Shown here: one piece after another, positions 21,201-30,843 of the stretch
Layout: each line of letters starts with the position of its first letter
Numbering within the stretch: position 1 is the stretch's first letter
Assembly: GCA_026120185.1 (NCBI GenBank)
Contig: JANUWF010000008.1
Span: 1,178,001-1,242,000 of the forward strand
Direction of reading: 5' to 3'
Source of the DNA: Voacanga thouarsii
Lineage: Eukaryota; Streptophyta; Magnoliopsida; Gentianales; Apocynaceae
Length of the DNA: 64,000 bases
The notes under the pieces: generated by a model
Databases searched by the model: none
Told to the model about the DNA's origin: nothing
The model's input: only the letters and a program-made list of their open reading frames with translations
Translations under genes and position numbers: made by a program

Positions 21201-24200
21201 TGTAACACCCCACTACCTAGGCCCATCAGGGCTGGGGATGTCGCCCTGTCCAAAGGACAAGGGGTCTTTATAACTAGGTTACATGAAAATAGAATAAAAT
21301 AAAAGACTTTAAAATTAAATTTATTACAACCCAAAAGATAAATACTGGCACAAATCCAAAATAAATTGTTTGCAAAAATCTCTCAAACAATACTTAAAGT
21401 AAATAACAAGAGTCTTCAAGCAAGGCAACATTCTAGCTAATGATCTCCACAGCAGGATCTTCCTGAAAATATGGCATAAAAGGTGGTGAGATAAAAATCT
21501 TAGTAAGTTCGTGTGTGCTTTAAGTGTTTCAGATAAAATAATTCATGTATGCAAGTTGTAAAAGTTTCATAGGGAAAAGTGCTGGCAAGCAATAAATAAG
21601 TGTTGAAAATAAAGAGTGGTGTTTCACTTTTCAAATCATACATGTGCGCAATAAATACAACTACTCAAATGGGTAGCCATGGGTTACCACACGTTGGGCC
21701 CCATGACCAATAACAGTCAGAATGCCACACTTTGTGCAATGCTGACAAAAGGTATGTGTACGGCCTACCGGGTGAGATACTACTCCATCTCCACACCCAA
21801 ACTTACCGGTTTTCCACTCCGGAAATACACAGTCCACATGACTGAAACTTGCTAGCTCAGACCGGCATGACCTATCGGACTGGCGTCCTATCCAGGAAGG
21901 ACTCACCCCTCAGAGGTGGCCACCTACTGAGAGACTTACCCTAACCCTCCAAAGACTAGTCCTGGTGGTCTACCCTTATTGAGTACTCAACGTTGATTGT
22001 TCCACTTGGGAGAAAATTGATCAAACTTTGCTTTATTTGGAAATAGCAATTAAGGGTTTCCAAAAGTTTAGTCAAGTTGGATTTTAGAAAAAGTTTAGAT
22101 TTGTGTAAAACTGCTTGTTCAATTTTCAAATGAACTGCTTGACTGAAATAAAAAGGAAAAACAGTCCTTATTTGCCTTTACAATTAAATGTCCATATACA
22201 TTGCATTTGCTTGCCACAATAACTTTTGGTCTTCACAAAACTCCATGCAGGAGCTTACCTGCTTATTTGCTTGCTCTACTCAAAAGTCTTCCAAGGCTGA
22301 CCTAACCCCTGCCTGCGGTAAACACAAAACATAAGGTCACATTCAAGTTATACCTGCCTTACATAAATAATTCTTAGCTCATCTAGTGACAACCATGTCT
22401 AACCATGACTTTAATGTCCTAAGCTTTAAGGCTAGATGCTGAAGAATTTTATAAAATAAGTCTAGTTTGATAGGTTGAAATAACTAGGGATTCTAAAATA
22501 ATTGTTAATAAATTATAGACTCAAATAATAATTCTTGAGTGTTATTATTAATAAATAAATCAAGGTTTGAATTTTAAATATTATTAAGTCTTATTGAATA
22601 TTAAGAAATGGTAATTTAAAAATAGCTTTATTATAAATAAATAATACATTAAATAAATAATAATTTTTAATTAATTTCGAAGAGATAATAAATAATTAAT
22701 AATAATTAAAATTTATTAATAAATTATTTTAAATTTTCGTTTAATAAAAATATTAATGGTTTGATTTAATATTCTTATCCAAATCCCCTAGTGTTTTGAT
22801 TTTTTTTTAAGAAAAATATAGTAGTAATTTTAATTTATGTAATAAAATTTGTTGATGAATATAACTTAGAATTAACAAAAAAATAATCTTACATCATGGT
22901 CTTCCTATTGCTAGAAAAGATTCATGATCCCATTCTCCACTAACAAACAAGAAATTAATCTATTCATGAACAAACACTTGAACTATCTCATACTATCACA
23001 TGGCCAAAAATCCTACTAAGCATAATCATCAATCATGGTTTCCATAGAAAATAAGATCATAAAAGCCTAATCACCTTTGGTGTCATAATATCTAATCATG
23101 CTTCAACATCCATTAAATTCATCAAGCATGAAGAACATATATTGATTCGAAAGGAAAACACATACATCCTAGTCAAATACAACCATCATCATGTCATAAC
23201 TTCATCCCCCTAATCCACATGCATATACTCAATCTCCCAATCATATTCCATTTCTCGATCATCATCTAGGAGACATGATTTCAGAATTTAATAAGAGAAA
23301 TTTAAGAATGAATACTTGATTGTCGAGTCCTTTGATGAAGACAAAAGAAGGTCCACGCGCGATGGAATGACTTGAATGGTCCAACGAAACAACGTCCATG
23401 GTTGATGGTTTGATCAACCATTTTGGTTAGAAGAGAGTGAGAGAGAGAGTGAGAGAGAAGGAGAAAGAGAGCATTAGATAGGTGTATTAAGAATTGAATG
23501 GAAGAAGATGAACAAGAAGGTTGTTCTTGTTTTACCTTGTTGATGTTCTTGAGGTCTTCAAGAAAAACTGATTTTTGATCCGGTTGAAAATTCTTGTTTG
23601 CGAGATTTCGTGTTATAAATGGCAGAAATGAAGTCTAGGGATTAAGTAGAGATGATCTGGAGCATTTGAGAGTGATTGGAGGTGTTTTAGAGTAGGTTTA
23701 GGCTTGAAGAAGTTTAGTGTGTGTTCTTGGTGTTTTAGGTGAAAATGGAGAGAAATTAGAAGAAGTGCTGCACGATTTCTGCTAGAAGGCTGGCCGAATG
23801 GTAGGGTGTGATTGAGGGTTTCGGTTTTCAGCTTTGTGAGAGAGCGAAATCAGATTTTATTTGAAATTTAAATGGAGGAAATGGTGGAGATGTTTAAGGT
23901 AAAAGATCAACTACGGTGTTTGATCAAGAGAGGTGTCTATGGACTTTAATGGTGTCGGCTGAAACAAGGTTGTCTTGCTGAAATGATTGAAGGTTAATGT
24001 TGCTCAAGGCTGGCCGAAATTCAGTCCTTAAAGGCAGAGGAAATTCTGGTTAATTCAGCTTAATGCAAGAGTGATTTTATTGGAGTGAAATGCTGAAATT
24101 ATTTGAAGTTTAAATGGAGTTTGAATGGAGTGATCTTAGGAGTGTTTTGTGGTGTGGCTATGGAGTCCTTATGCTTCAAGGTAAGTGTGGGTTTAATGGT

Positions 24201-25387
24201 GTTCAGTGTATAGCTGAACAAGGCTCAATTCTACAGAGGTTGAAGGTGATTTTTGGTCTTAGGCTAGAAAGGAACAAGGCTGGAAAATTCTGGTCTCAAG
24301 TGTTCATGGCTTTCCGAAAATTGCAGAATTTTGGTGCAGGATTTTCGCACCCTCTTTGCTCGGTTTTTCAGAGGTACTTTAGGGATGTTTGAGGGTCTTC
24401 CAAGGGTGGTTTTTCAGCCTCATTTCTGGACAAATACAGAGGAGTTTGCTGGCTTGAAGATGAACTAAAAACAGCTTCATTTCTTTGATGAAGAGCTGCG
24501 AATTGCCCAGAAAATTTTTCTGGTTTGGTGCTGTTTTGTGCAGTCCGAAAATTGCACAATTTTTCCAGCTTCCAAGCCACTTGAAATGACCATTTTCTGG
24601 GCAGCAAATGAACGGGTTTATGGCTTAAATTTTCGAAGAAAAGGTCTGCAACAAATCTTGAAAATTTCCAGATTTCTTACCACTAAAGCATGAACAACAT
24701 GAAGATAGATTTGAAGGTCCTTCCATGGTGATTGATTTTCTCTTGGAACCCTTCCTATTTCCCCTCCTATTTTCGGTCAACCTCCCTTCCCCAAAGCTGA
24801 TTTTCGAAATTCAAGGGGAAGAAATTATCACAGAATTTTGTTGGAATTCAAAGAAAAAGATTTAATGGATTTTAGTTCATTTGAATTATGAAAATGCTAG
24901 GACAAAGCTAGAGGTAATAAATTGGACAAGAATTCTTCTAGAATTCTTTTAGGACATGAGGATAAGATTAGGACATTCTCTTCATGTCTCCCTTAAGACA
25001 ATTATTCCTATTTTCATGGAATGCAAGAAAACAAAATTTCAAACTTAATTAAATAATCATGGTAAAAGCTTAAATGATGGGATTTGAACTCATGACCTTA
25101 GAAATTAATTCACCAAGCTCTAACCACTAAACCATCCTAACTCTTGTTCTTATTTTCTCACCCACATATTTTTCTTATCTACTCCTCAAGTTATCTTCCT
25201 ATTCTGATCTCAAGCAAAATTACCATTTTACCCCTCCTACTCAATAAGTATAACTAAGCATTTAAACCTATAATCTACGATTCTAAAGCACATAAAATCA
25301 TTCAAAAACATATACATTCATGCAAAATAATATGATATGCATTCCTGACCCCCTTACTCTAGGGTTGGTTTTAGGTGGGGTTTCACA
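21201..25387 (-). repeat. Element C 3' LTR
   Basis: On the plus strand it starts TGTAACACCCC and ends GGGGTTTCACA. It differs from the partner LTR by roughly 5% over the first 330 bp and less elsewhere by eye, mostly transitions. Open frames at 21661-21906, 24114-24392 and 24368-24607 lie in it. The second and third of these overlap on opposite strands and recur in the partner LTR, so I do not treat them as genes. Confidence 0.92.
25079..25134 (-). other. tRNA-like A-box/B-box unit in the C 3' LTR
   Basis: The minus strand has A-box-like tggtttagtggttagagc (25134-25117) and B-box-like gagttcaaatccc (25091-25079). It lies about 255 bp inside the sense start of the LTR. Confidence 0.6.
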
Positions 25388-25405
25388 TCCTTCCCTCCTT
25401 AGGAG
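25388..25405 (-). promoter_or_regulatory. Element C PPT
   Basis: The minus strand reads tcctaaggagggaagga immediately before the LTR start TGTGAAACC. It is a standard chromovirus plus-strand primer site. Confidence 0.85.
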
Positions 25406-25433
25406 AATTTCGTCCCGAAATTCAGACGCACCT

Positions 25434-26555
25434 TTACCTCAGATCGGGATACTTTCGCTTTACCCATTCTTCTGTCTCCCATGTGGCATCTCGCGTGCCA
25501 TGATGCTCCCATTGCACTTTTACCATCGGAATCTGCTTGTTCTGGAGAGTCTTGATACTTCGGTCCAATATCTTTACGGGTTTCTCCACATAGCTTAGGT
25601 CGGGTTGTAGTACTAACGGCTCGTCGTTCAACACATGTCCGGGATCGGCATTGTATTTCTTCAACTGTGATACATGGAATACATCGTGAATCCCCATCAA
25701 CCCATCTGGCAAATCCAATCGATACGCTACCGGCCCAATTCTCTCTTTTATTGGAAACAGCCCCAGATACCTCGGATTCAGCTTTCCCCCTCTCGGATGT
25801 TTCAGAATTCCCCTATTTGGTGTCAGTTTTAGGAACACGTTGTCTCCCACCTGAAATTCTAACTCCCTTCGCCTATTGTCTGCATAACACTTTTGTCGGC
25901 TCCGGGCTGCCCTCAACCTTTCTCTAATTAACTTAACCTTGTCCAACATTTCTTGAACATAGACTTCTCCCGACTTGCTTATGTGACCATCCTCTGACCA
26001 ACTCCAGTATAGCGGTACTTGACACTTACGTCCATATAGAGCTTTATACGGAGCCATTCCAATCGAAGCTTGATAACTGTTATTGTATGATAACTCGGCA
26101 TACGATACATTTATCCACTTATCCCCGAAATCCAATACACAGGCTCTCAGCATATCCTCCAATATCTGAATAATCCTTTCTGACTGTCCATCGGTCTGCG
26201 GATGCGCCGACGTACTGAACTTCAAACTAGAACCCATCGATTCTTGAAACTTGCCCCAAAATCGGGATGTAAATCTCGGATCACGGTCGGACACAATACT
26301 CGAAGGTATTCCGTGTAATCTGACTATCTCCCGTACATAGGTCTGAGCCAACTTTTCCATTGAATCCCTTACATTCACGGGTATGAAATGCGCCGACTTG
26401 GTCAATCGATCCACCACTACCCATATGGCGTCTTTTTGGTTCCTTGCCATAGGGAGTCCGGTGACGAAGTCCATGGTCACTTCTTCCCATTTCCATTCCG
26501 GTACTGGCAACGGTTGTAATAATCCTGCCACCTTCTTGTGCTCCGCTTTAACTTT
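25434..26555 (-). CDS. pol: Element C integrase core and chromodomain
   Basis: The longest frame is 365 codons (ATG at 26531), opened by a TAG at 26558-26556 within the zinc region. Catalytic residues are present: Asp in VTMDFVTGLP, Asp in SIVSDRDPRFTSRF and Glu in HPQTDGQSERIIQ. The Tyr-rich LSYNNSYQASIGMAPYKALY and the GPVAYRLDLP and IHDVFHVSQLKKY motifs follow. The last 50 residues form a chromodomain (VKILDRSIKTLQNKQIP, VKVQWEHHG, DATWETEEWV). In chromoviruses this domain directs integration to heterochromatin marked on histone H3. The core and chromodomain are intact and uninterrupted here. Confidence 0.92.
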   Translation of the reverse strand, partial: KVKAEHKKVAGLLQPLPVPEWKWEEVTMDFVTGLPMARNQKDAIWVVVDRLTKSAHFIPVNVRDSMEKLAQTYVREIVRLHGIPSSIVSDRDPRFTSRFWGKFQESMGSSLKFSTSAHPQTDGQSERIIQILEDMLRACVLDFGDKWINVSYAELSYNNSYQASIGMAPYKALYGRKCQVPLYWSWSEDGHISKSGEVYVQEMLDKVKLIRERLRAARSRQKCYADNRRRELEFQVGDNVFLKLTPNRGILKHPRGGKLNPRYLGLFPIKERIGPVAYRLDLPDGLMGIHDVFHVSQLKKYNADPGHVLNDEPLVLQPDLSYVEKPVKILDRSIKTLQNKQIPMVKVQWEHHGTRDATWETEEWVKRKYPDLR

Positions 26556-27074
26556 CTAACAGGTTAGACACGTTGAGACATACTTAACCACATTCCGCTT
26601 CATCCCAGGCCACCAAAAAGACTTTTTCAGATCTTGATACATCTTGACCTCTCCCGGATGAATGGCGTACTTGCTCTTATGCACTTCTTCTAAAATTCTG
26701 TCCCTCAACTGGTGCTCCTCGGGTACACACAAACGATCTCGGAAGTACAATACTCCTATTCTGTCCTGTCGGAACTTACTGCCTTGCCGTTTAAGCTCCT
26801 TATCCTTGAAAAGCTGAAATTCCTCATTACTTTGCTGGGCTTCAACAATTTCCCGCCTTAGATCTGGTGTCAACTTCAGGTTGCTAATAATGATCCTCTC
26901 TTCTTGCACTTCTGCCCTTCTATCCAACACATCCTAAACCATTTTAACCTCTTGTACTCTTAGCCTGGCCATTCTAACTTTCCGGCTCAGGGCATCAACA
27001 ACGATGTTGGCTTTCCCAGGGTGGTAGTTGATAGGACAACAGTACTCTTCCAGAAATTCTATCCATCTTTGCTA
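26556..27074 (-). pseudogene. pol: Element C RNase H/integrase junction and HHCC zinc domain
   Basis: The zinc-binding region of integrase lies at 26700-26560 ([12 protein letters not shown] to STCLTC). Both His and both Cys are visible, and a TAG follows directly. Upstream, 26930-27074 is the RNase H tail, with TAG codons at 26936-26934 and 27074-27072. A 124-aa frame (26556-26930) covers the domain. Confidence 0.85.
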
Positions 27075-27500
27075 TCTCAAATTCAAGTCTTTTTTGGTGA
27101 AGATGTACTTCAAGCTTTTGTGATTAGTAAACACTTCATATTCTGCTCCGTACAAATAGTGCCTCCATTTCTTTAACGCGAACACAATGGCAGCCAGCTC
27201 TAGATCATGCGTGGGATAATTGACTTCATGCGACTTCAATTTTCGAGAAGCATAGGCGATCACCTTCCTATCTTGTATCAGAACGGCTCCCAAGCCTTCC
27301 TTCGAAGCATCCGTATATAGAGCGTAAGGTTTATCTGCTTCTAGTAGACTCAACACAGGCGCTGTCATTAGCCTCCGCTTCAACTCTTGAAAACTCTTTT
27401 CGCATTTTTCATTCCACACAAAGGGCACGTCCTTTCTCAGCAGCCGGGTCATAGGAGATGCTAGTGTTGAAAATCCCTTAATAAACCTCCGGTAATAGCC
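27072..27500 (-). pseudogene. pol: Element C RNase H
   Basis: This is a 126-aa frame (27072-27452). It shows the first catalytic Asp in [18 protein letters not shown] and the Glu in [16 protein letters not shown]. At the third position TNHKSLKYI replaces the usual Asp of TDH with Asn, a change expected to damage catalysis. A frameshift near 27490 separates it from RT, since the preceding RT frame (ending at 27461) reads the conserved FLG-type junction out of phase. Confidence 0.88.
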
Positions 27501-28039
27501 ACCAATCCCAAGAAGCTTCGAATCTCGGTGACGTTCTCTGGTTGCTTCCAGTCCGAAACAGCTTCAACCTTCGCCGGGTCTACTTTGATCCCATCTTTGG
27601 TCACCACGTGACCAAGAAATGCCACACTATCCAGCCAAAACTCGCACTTGCTAAACTTGGTGTAAAGCTTGTGCTCCCTTAGCTTTTCTAGTACCAACTT
27701 CAAATGTTCTGCATGGTCCTCTGGGCTCTTGGAGTATATGAGTATGTCGTCGATGAAGACTACCACGAATTTGTCCAAGTAAGGCTGGAACACTCGATGC
27801 ATCAAATCCATAAATACCGCGGGTGCATTGGTTACCCCGAAAGGTATCACTACAAACTCATAGTGACCATATCTCGTATTGAAGGCCATCTTAGAAATAT
27901 CTTCCTCTTTTATCCTCACTTGATAGTAGCCTTGCCTCAAATCTAGCTTGGAGTAACAATTGGATCCTTGCAACTGGTCGAACAGCTCGTTAATTAACGG
28001 CAGAGGATATTTATTCTTGATAGTCAGGTTGTTCAAGCC
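27461..28039 (-). pseudogene. pol: Element C reverse transcriptase, palm and thumb
   Basis: This is a 191-aa frame with [35 protein letters not shown], the catalytic [14 protein letters not shown] box, [20 protein letters not shown] and the start of the connection. The catalytic Asp pair is present. It is cut from the upstream part by a TGA at 28042-28040 in the conserved fingers motif and shifts frame near 27490. Confidence 0.9.
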
Positions 28040-29092
28040 TCAGTAGTAAATACACAATCTTAGAGTCCCGTCCTTTTTCTTCACAAATAGCACAGGTGCT
28101 CCCCAGGGTGACGTGCCAAGTCTGATATAGCCTTGCCGTACCAACTCTTCCAGCTGCTCCTTCAATTCTTTCAGCTCCGCCGGTGCCATCCGGTACGGAG
28201 TTCTAGACACCGGTTCTGCTCCTGGGACTAGATCAATAGTGAACTCAATTTCTCGATTGGGAAGTAGAGATGTGAGTTTCGCAGGGAATACGTCGGGGAA
28301 AACCTTTACCACCTCAGTATCCTCCAGGGTACACTGGTCCTTCGGCTTGTTTATCACATAAGCCAAATATCCTTGACATCCTTGCCTCAACAACTTCCGG
28401 GCTTTAGCCCCGGCTATCAAAAACTTCAATTCTTTTACTTTCTTGCCATTGAACTCCAACACATCACACCCTGGTCTAATGAACTGAACCGACTTATTCT
28501 TACAATCTACCCTAGCACCATGCTTCGCTAGCCAATCCATGCCCAAAATCAAATCATAATCATCAATAGCTAAGACTATTAAATCTCCCTCCAACTTTTC
28601 TCTCCCTACTTCAACTTTACAATTCTGTACATACCGATCTGCTTGCACCATTTTCCCCAAAGGCGTACTTACTAACAAGGTAAAAGGTAGTTCTACTCCA
28701 TCCCAACCCAATTGATATGCACAATTCTTATTTAAATAGGAATGGGTAGATCTAGGGTCTATCAATGCATTAATAGAATGACCTTGGATAGCAAGCGTAC
28801 CTTCCACTACCGCTGCATCAACTCCAACCTCCTCTCGGTTGAGAGCGAAAACTTTTGCTTTCACTTGCGGCTTCTGCGTTCCACTCCCGGAAGCTCCCGA
28901 GGTATTGGCTCGATTCAGCCTCGGGTTCTGAGCTAGGTTCCCCGATCCAATCCGGAGAAGCTTAGGGCAGGTGTTCTGTAGATGACTCGGATCCCCACAG
29001 TGGTAGCATTTTCGCTCTCCTCCTTTGGACCAACAATTTTCCTCAATGTGGCCCCTTTTCCCACAGTGCCGGCATAAGGGAAGATTCTGCAC
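28040..29092 (-). CDS. gag-pol: Element C gag C-terminus, protease and RT fingers
   Basis: This is a 350-aa open frame. Two zinc knuckles stand in tandem (CRHCGKRGHIEENC and CYHCGDPSHLQNTC, residues about 8-47). A Ser/Gly-rich linker follows, then the protease with ALIDPRSTHSYL near residue 108. Family members usually have Gly where Arg stands here, so activity is doubtful. LILGMDWLAKHGARVDC follows near residue 180, then the RT entry (GYIRLGTSPWGAPVLFVKKK, DGTLRLCIYY). It ends at the TGA at 28042-28040. In the family these parts are one Gag-Pol polyprotein. Confidence 0.9.
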   Translation of the reverse strand: MQNLPLCRHCGKRGHIEENCWSKGGERKCYHCGDPSHLQNTCPKLLRIGSGNLAQNPRLNRANTSGASGSGTQKPQVKAKVFALNREEVGVDAAVVEGTLAIQGHSINALIDPRSTHSYLNKNCAYQLGWDGVELPFTLLVSTPLGKMVQADRYVQNCKVEVGREKLEGDLIVLAIDDYDLILGMDWLAKHGARVDCKNKSVQFIRPGCDVLEFNGKKVKELKFLIAGAKARKLLRQGCQGYLAYVINKPKDQCTLEDTEVVKVFPDVFPAKLTSLLPNREIEFTIDLVPGAEPVSRTPYRMAPAELKELKEQLEELVRQGYIRLGTSPWGAPVLFVKKKDGTLRLCIYY

Positions 29093-29131
29093 TGGACCAA
29101 CTGGCGTTGTTCGGGCTTGCTTTCCCCGATT

Positions 29132-29548
29132 CTACCATTGCTGGTTGGTAGGACGCTTGTTAGGTTGCTGCCTCTGAAAAGGTCTTGGCGGCGGTCTTGT
29201 CGGTACGAACGGTTGTGAAGCCAATCGGTTGCGATCTTCATTCTCAGTACGGGTGGCTGCGTCCACAGCCCCCGAATAAGTCGTCGGTGGAGAGGGTGCT
29301 AACGCCCTTCTTAGCTCTTGCCTTAATCCCTTAACAAATTGCCTTGTTCGGTTCTGTTCAGTATCCACTAGCCTCTTGCAATAATTTGACAGCTACGTGA
29401 ACCGCGCTGCGTATTGGGCTACCGTTATGCTTCCCTAGTTCAGATTCTGGAACTCGTCTTCCCGCTTCTCGACTATCCACTAAGGGATATATTCTGCCCG
29501 GAATGCTTCCACGAAATTAGCCCACGTCCAGTCTTGGTCAATCATCTC
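29132..29548 (-). pseudogene. gag: Element C gag, middle part
   Basis: The gag domain continues downstream of the stop at 29551 through TAG codons at 29482-29480, 29437-29435 and 29395-29393. An open stretch of 78 codons (29368-29132) follows with DTEQNRTRQFVKGLRQELRR and a Pro/Gln/Arg-rich linker. It is closed by another TAG at 29134-29132 just before the zinc knuckles. All these stops are TAG. Confidence 0.82.
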
Positions 29549-30004
29549 CTAATCATCCTGAACCTTTTGCCACCATACCTGGGCTGGACCCCTTAGTCGG
29601 AATGTGGCAAACTTCACCATACGCCTTTCAGTATACTGGAGCATGACAAAGATGTCCTCCATTTGTTCCACCCATTGTTCCGCTTTTTGGTCTTGTTCAG
29701 CCTCTCCCAAGAAGATAGGCGGTTGAAATTTCAGAAACCGCTCCAATGCCTCATCTTCCCCTTTCGGATTCCTCCGCTCAGTCAAGTTTTGCAGAATCTC
29801 GGTCATTTTATGGAATGCTTGCGTCATAGTCACACTAACCGGTTCTTCCGATCCCATTTCCGGCCCCATTTCATTCTCATCCCCTTGATTTGGTGATGTC
29901 CTTTGAGTTGTTTCCATCTCCGGTGTCATGGGCTCTGCCTCAGGAACCCTTCTGGTGGATGTGGTTGCACGACGTTTGGGTGCCATTCTAAGCCATTTCC
30001 CCAA
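29549..30004 (-). CDS. gag: Element C gag N-terminal part
   Basis: The most likely start is the Met at 29986 (MAPKRRATTSTRRVPEAEP); an upstream in-frame Met exists at 30004. A charged, low-complexity N-terminus is followed by the gag core: LERFLKFQPPIFLGEAE, AEQWVEQMEDIFVML and RMVKFATFRLRGPAQVWW. This forms the capsid-like part of the particle. A TAG at 29551-29549 truncates it right after VWWQKVQDD. Confidence 0.88.
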   Translation of the reverse strand: MGKWLRMAPKRRATTSTRRVPEAEPMTPEMETTQRTSPNQGDENEMGPEMGSEEPVSVTMTQAFHKMTEILQNLTERRNPKGEDEALERFLKFQPPIFLGEAEQDQKAEQWVEQMEDIFVMLQYTERRMVKFATFRLRGPAQVWWQKVQDD

Positions 30005-30349
30005 ATAATGAGTTTATGCATCAAAGTTGAAAATATCCAGATTGAGCAAGCATTCACATTCAACTTAAAGCGGAAGGAAATTGGATGCAATTTTGTATAA
30101 AGAATGACACATAAATTTTCTTAAAACTTAGAGTACTCTAGGTACTCTTATTTGCATAAATTTTGAAATAAAGTAGTAAAGGTGAATAGACTCCTAGCCT
30201 AGGAGTTTATTGAAAATAGCAAATAAAACGTTTCAAATAAAGCAGAACTTGGCCTTCCTAATCCTTATCAGAGTCTTCAATGTCGGCATCATATATCCAT
30301 CCCCCAGAATTCCTAGTGAAGTCTATCCCAGCCCCACTGGCAAACTCAT
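30005..30349 (-). other. Element C leader between the upstream ORF and gag
   Basis: This is about 345 bp of AT-rich sequence with no supported gene. Small plus-strand frames (29903-30100, 30210-30398) run antisense to the element and are not credible. Confidence 0.6.
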
Positions 30350-30757
30350 CTATTGGCTCCTTCCCAGCTCTCCTAGAACTTTCCCGGTCTCAAACTGATT
30401 GGGTGGGGTTACAAAGGAAGGTCTAGGTAGAGATTCATAATCTATCTCCCCTGGGTCATCACTGTCAGCAGTTAAATCAACTATGGGACTAGGAGGGAGG
30501 GGAACATATTCTATGTCTATCTCCTCATCTTCACTATCAGTAACCAGGTCGATCACGGGTATGGGAGGTGGCTCAATGATCTGGACCTCATCGTCACTAC
30601 TATCATCCAGGGCAATGATTGGCTGTGGTGCAGGCTGAGGTGCAGGCTGAGGCACTGGTTGAGGCACAGGTAGGTCCTCTGGGTAGATAGGAATGGGAGG
30701 GTGCCATTGCTGTCCTTTCCTTGCTGTTCTAATCATTCTAACCATTCTACAGCACAA
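30350..30757 (-). CDS. Extra ORF upstream of gag with repeated SIM-like motifs
   Basis: This is a 135-aa frame between the PBS and gag, ending about 360 bp before the gag Met. Residues 1-20 are basic. Residues 31-46 are a Pro-Gln repeat (VPQPVPQPAPQPAPQP). Then follow IIALDDSSDDE (47-57), VQIIE (58-62), VIDLVTDSEDEE (68-79) and IVDLTADSDD (92-101). The (V/I)(V/I)x(L) core next to Asp, Glu and Ser is the pattern of SUMO-interacting motifs. No membrane segment or catalytic motif is visible. Function is unknown to me; SUMO binding is inferred from motif shape only. A start at Met5 or Met8 is also possible. Confidence 0.55.
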   Translation of the reverse strand: MCCRMVRMIRTARKGQQWHPPIPIYPEDLPVPQPVPQPAPQPAPQPIIALDDSSDDEVQIIEPPPIPVIDLVTDSEDEEIDIEYVPLPPSPIVDLTADSDDPGEIDYESLPRPSFVTPPNQFETGKVLGELGRSQ

Positions 30758-30827
30758 ACAAGAAGGTCAGACAAAAGATTTGAACTTAATAAATCAAAAC
30801 GTATACTATCAATACTTGCCTAAACCT

Positions 30828-30841
30828 AGTCTCTGAAACCA
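30828..30841 (-). promoter_or_regulatory. Element C PBS, initiator tRNA-Met type (two changes)
   Basis: The minus strand, two bases after the LTR end (GTGTTACA), reads TGGTTTCAGAGACT. It resembles the TGGTATCAGAGC of the plant initiator tRNA-Met PBS with two substitutions. Confidence 0.7.
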
Positions 30842-30843
30842 CT

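Noticed and set aside
21661..21906. 81-aa minus frame with several Cys (also 31274-31480)
   Set aside because: It lies inside the LTR and is broken or shorter in sister copies; Cys spacing is not a known knuckle.
24114..24607. Frames on both strands in the C 3' LTR, repeated at 33732-34422
   Set aside because: They overlap on opposite strands, lie in LTR sequence, show no domain and recur only because the LTRs are duplicates.
25320..25927. Plus-strand frames opposite the chromovirus integrase
   Set aside because: Antisense shadows of the long minus-strand integrase frame.
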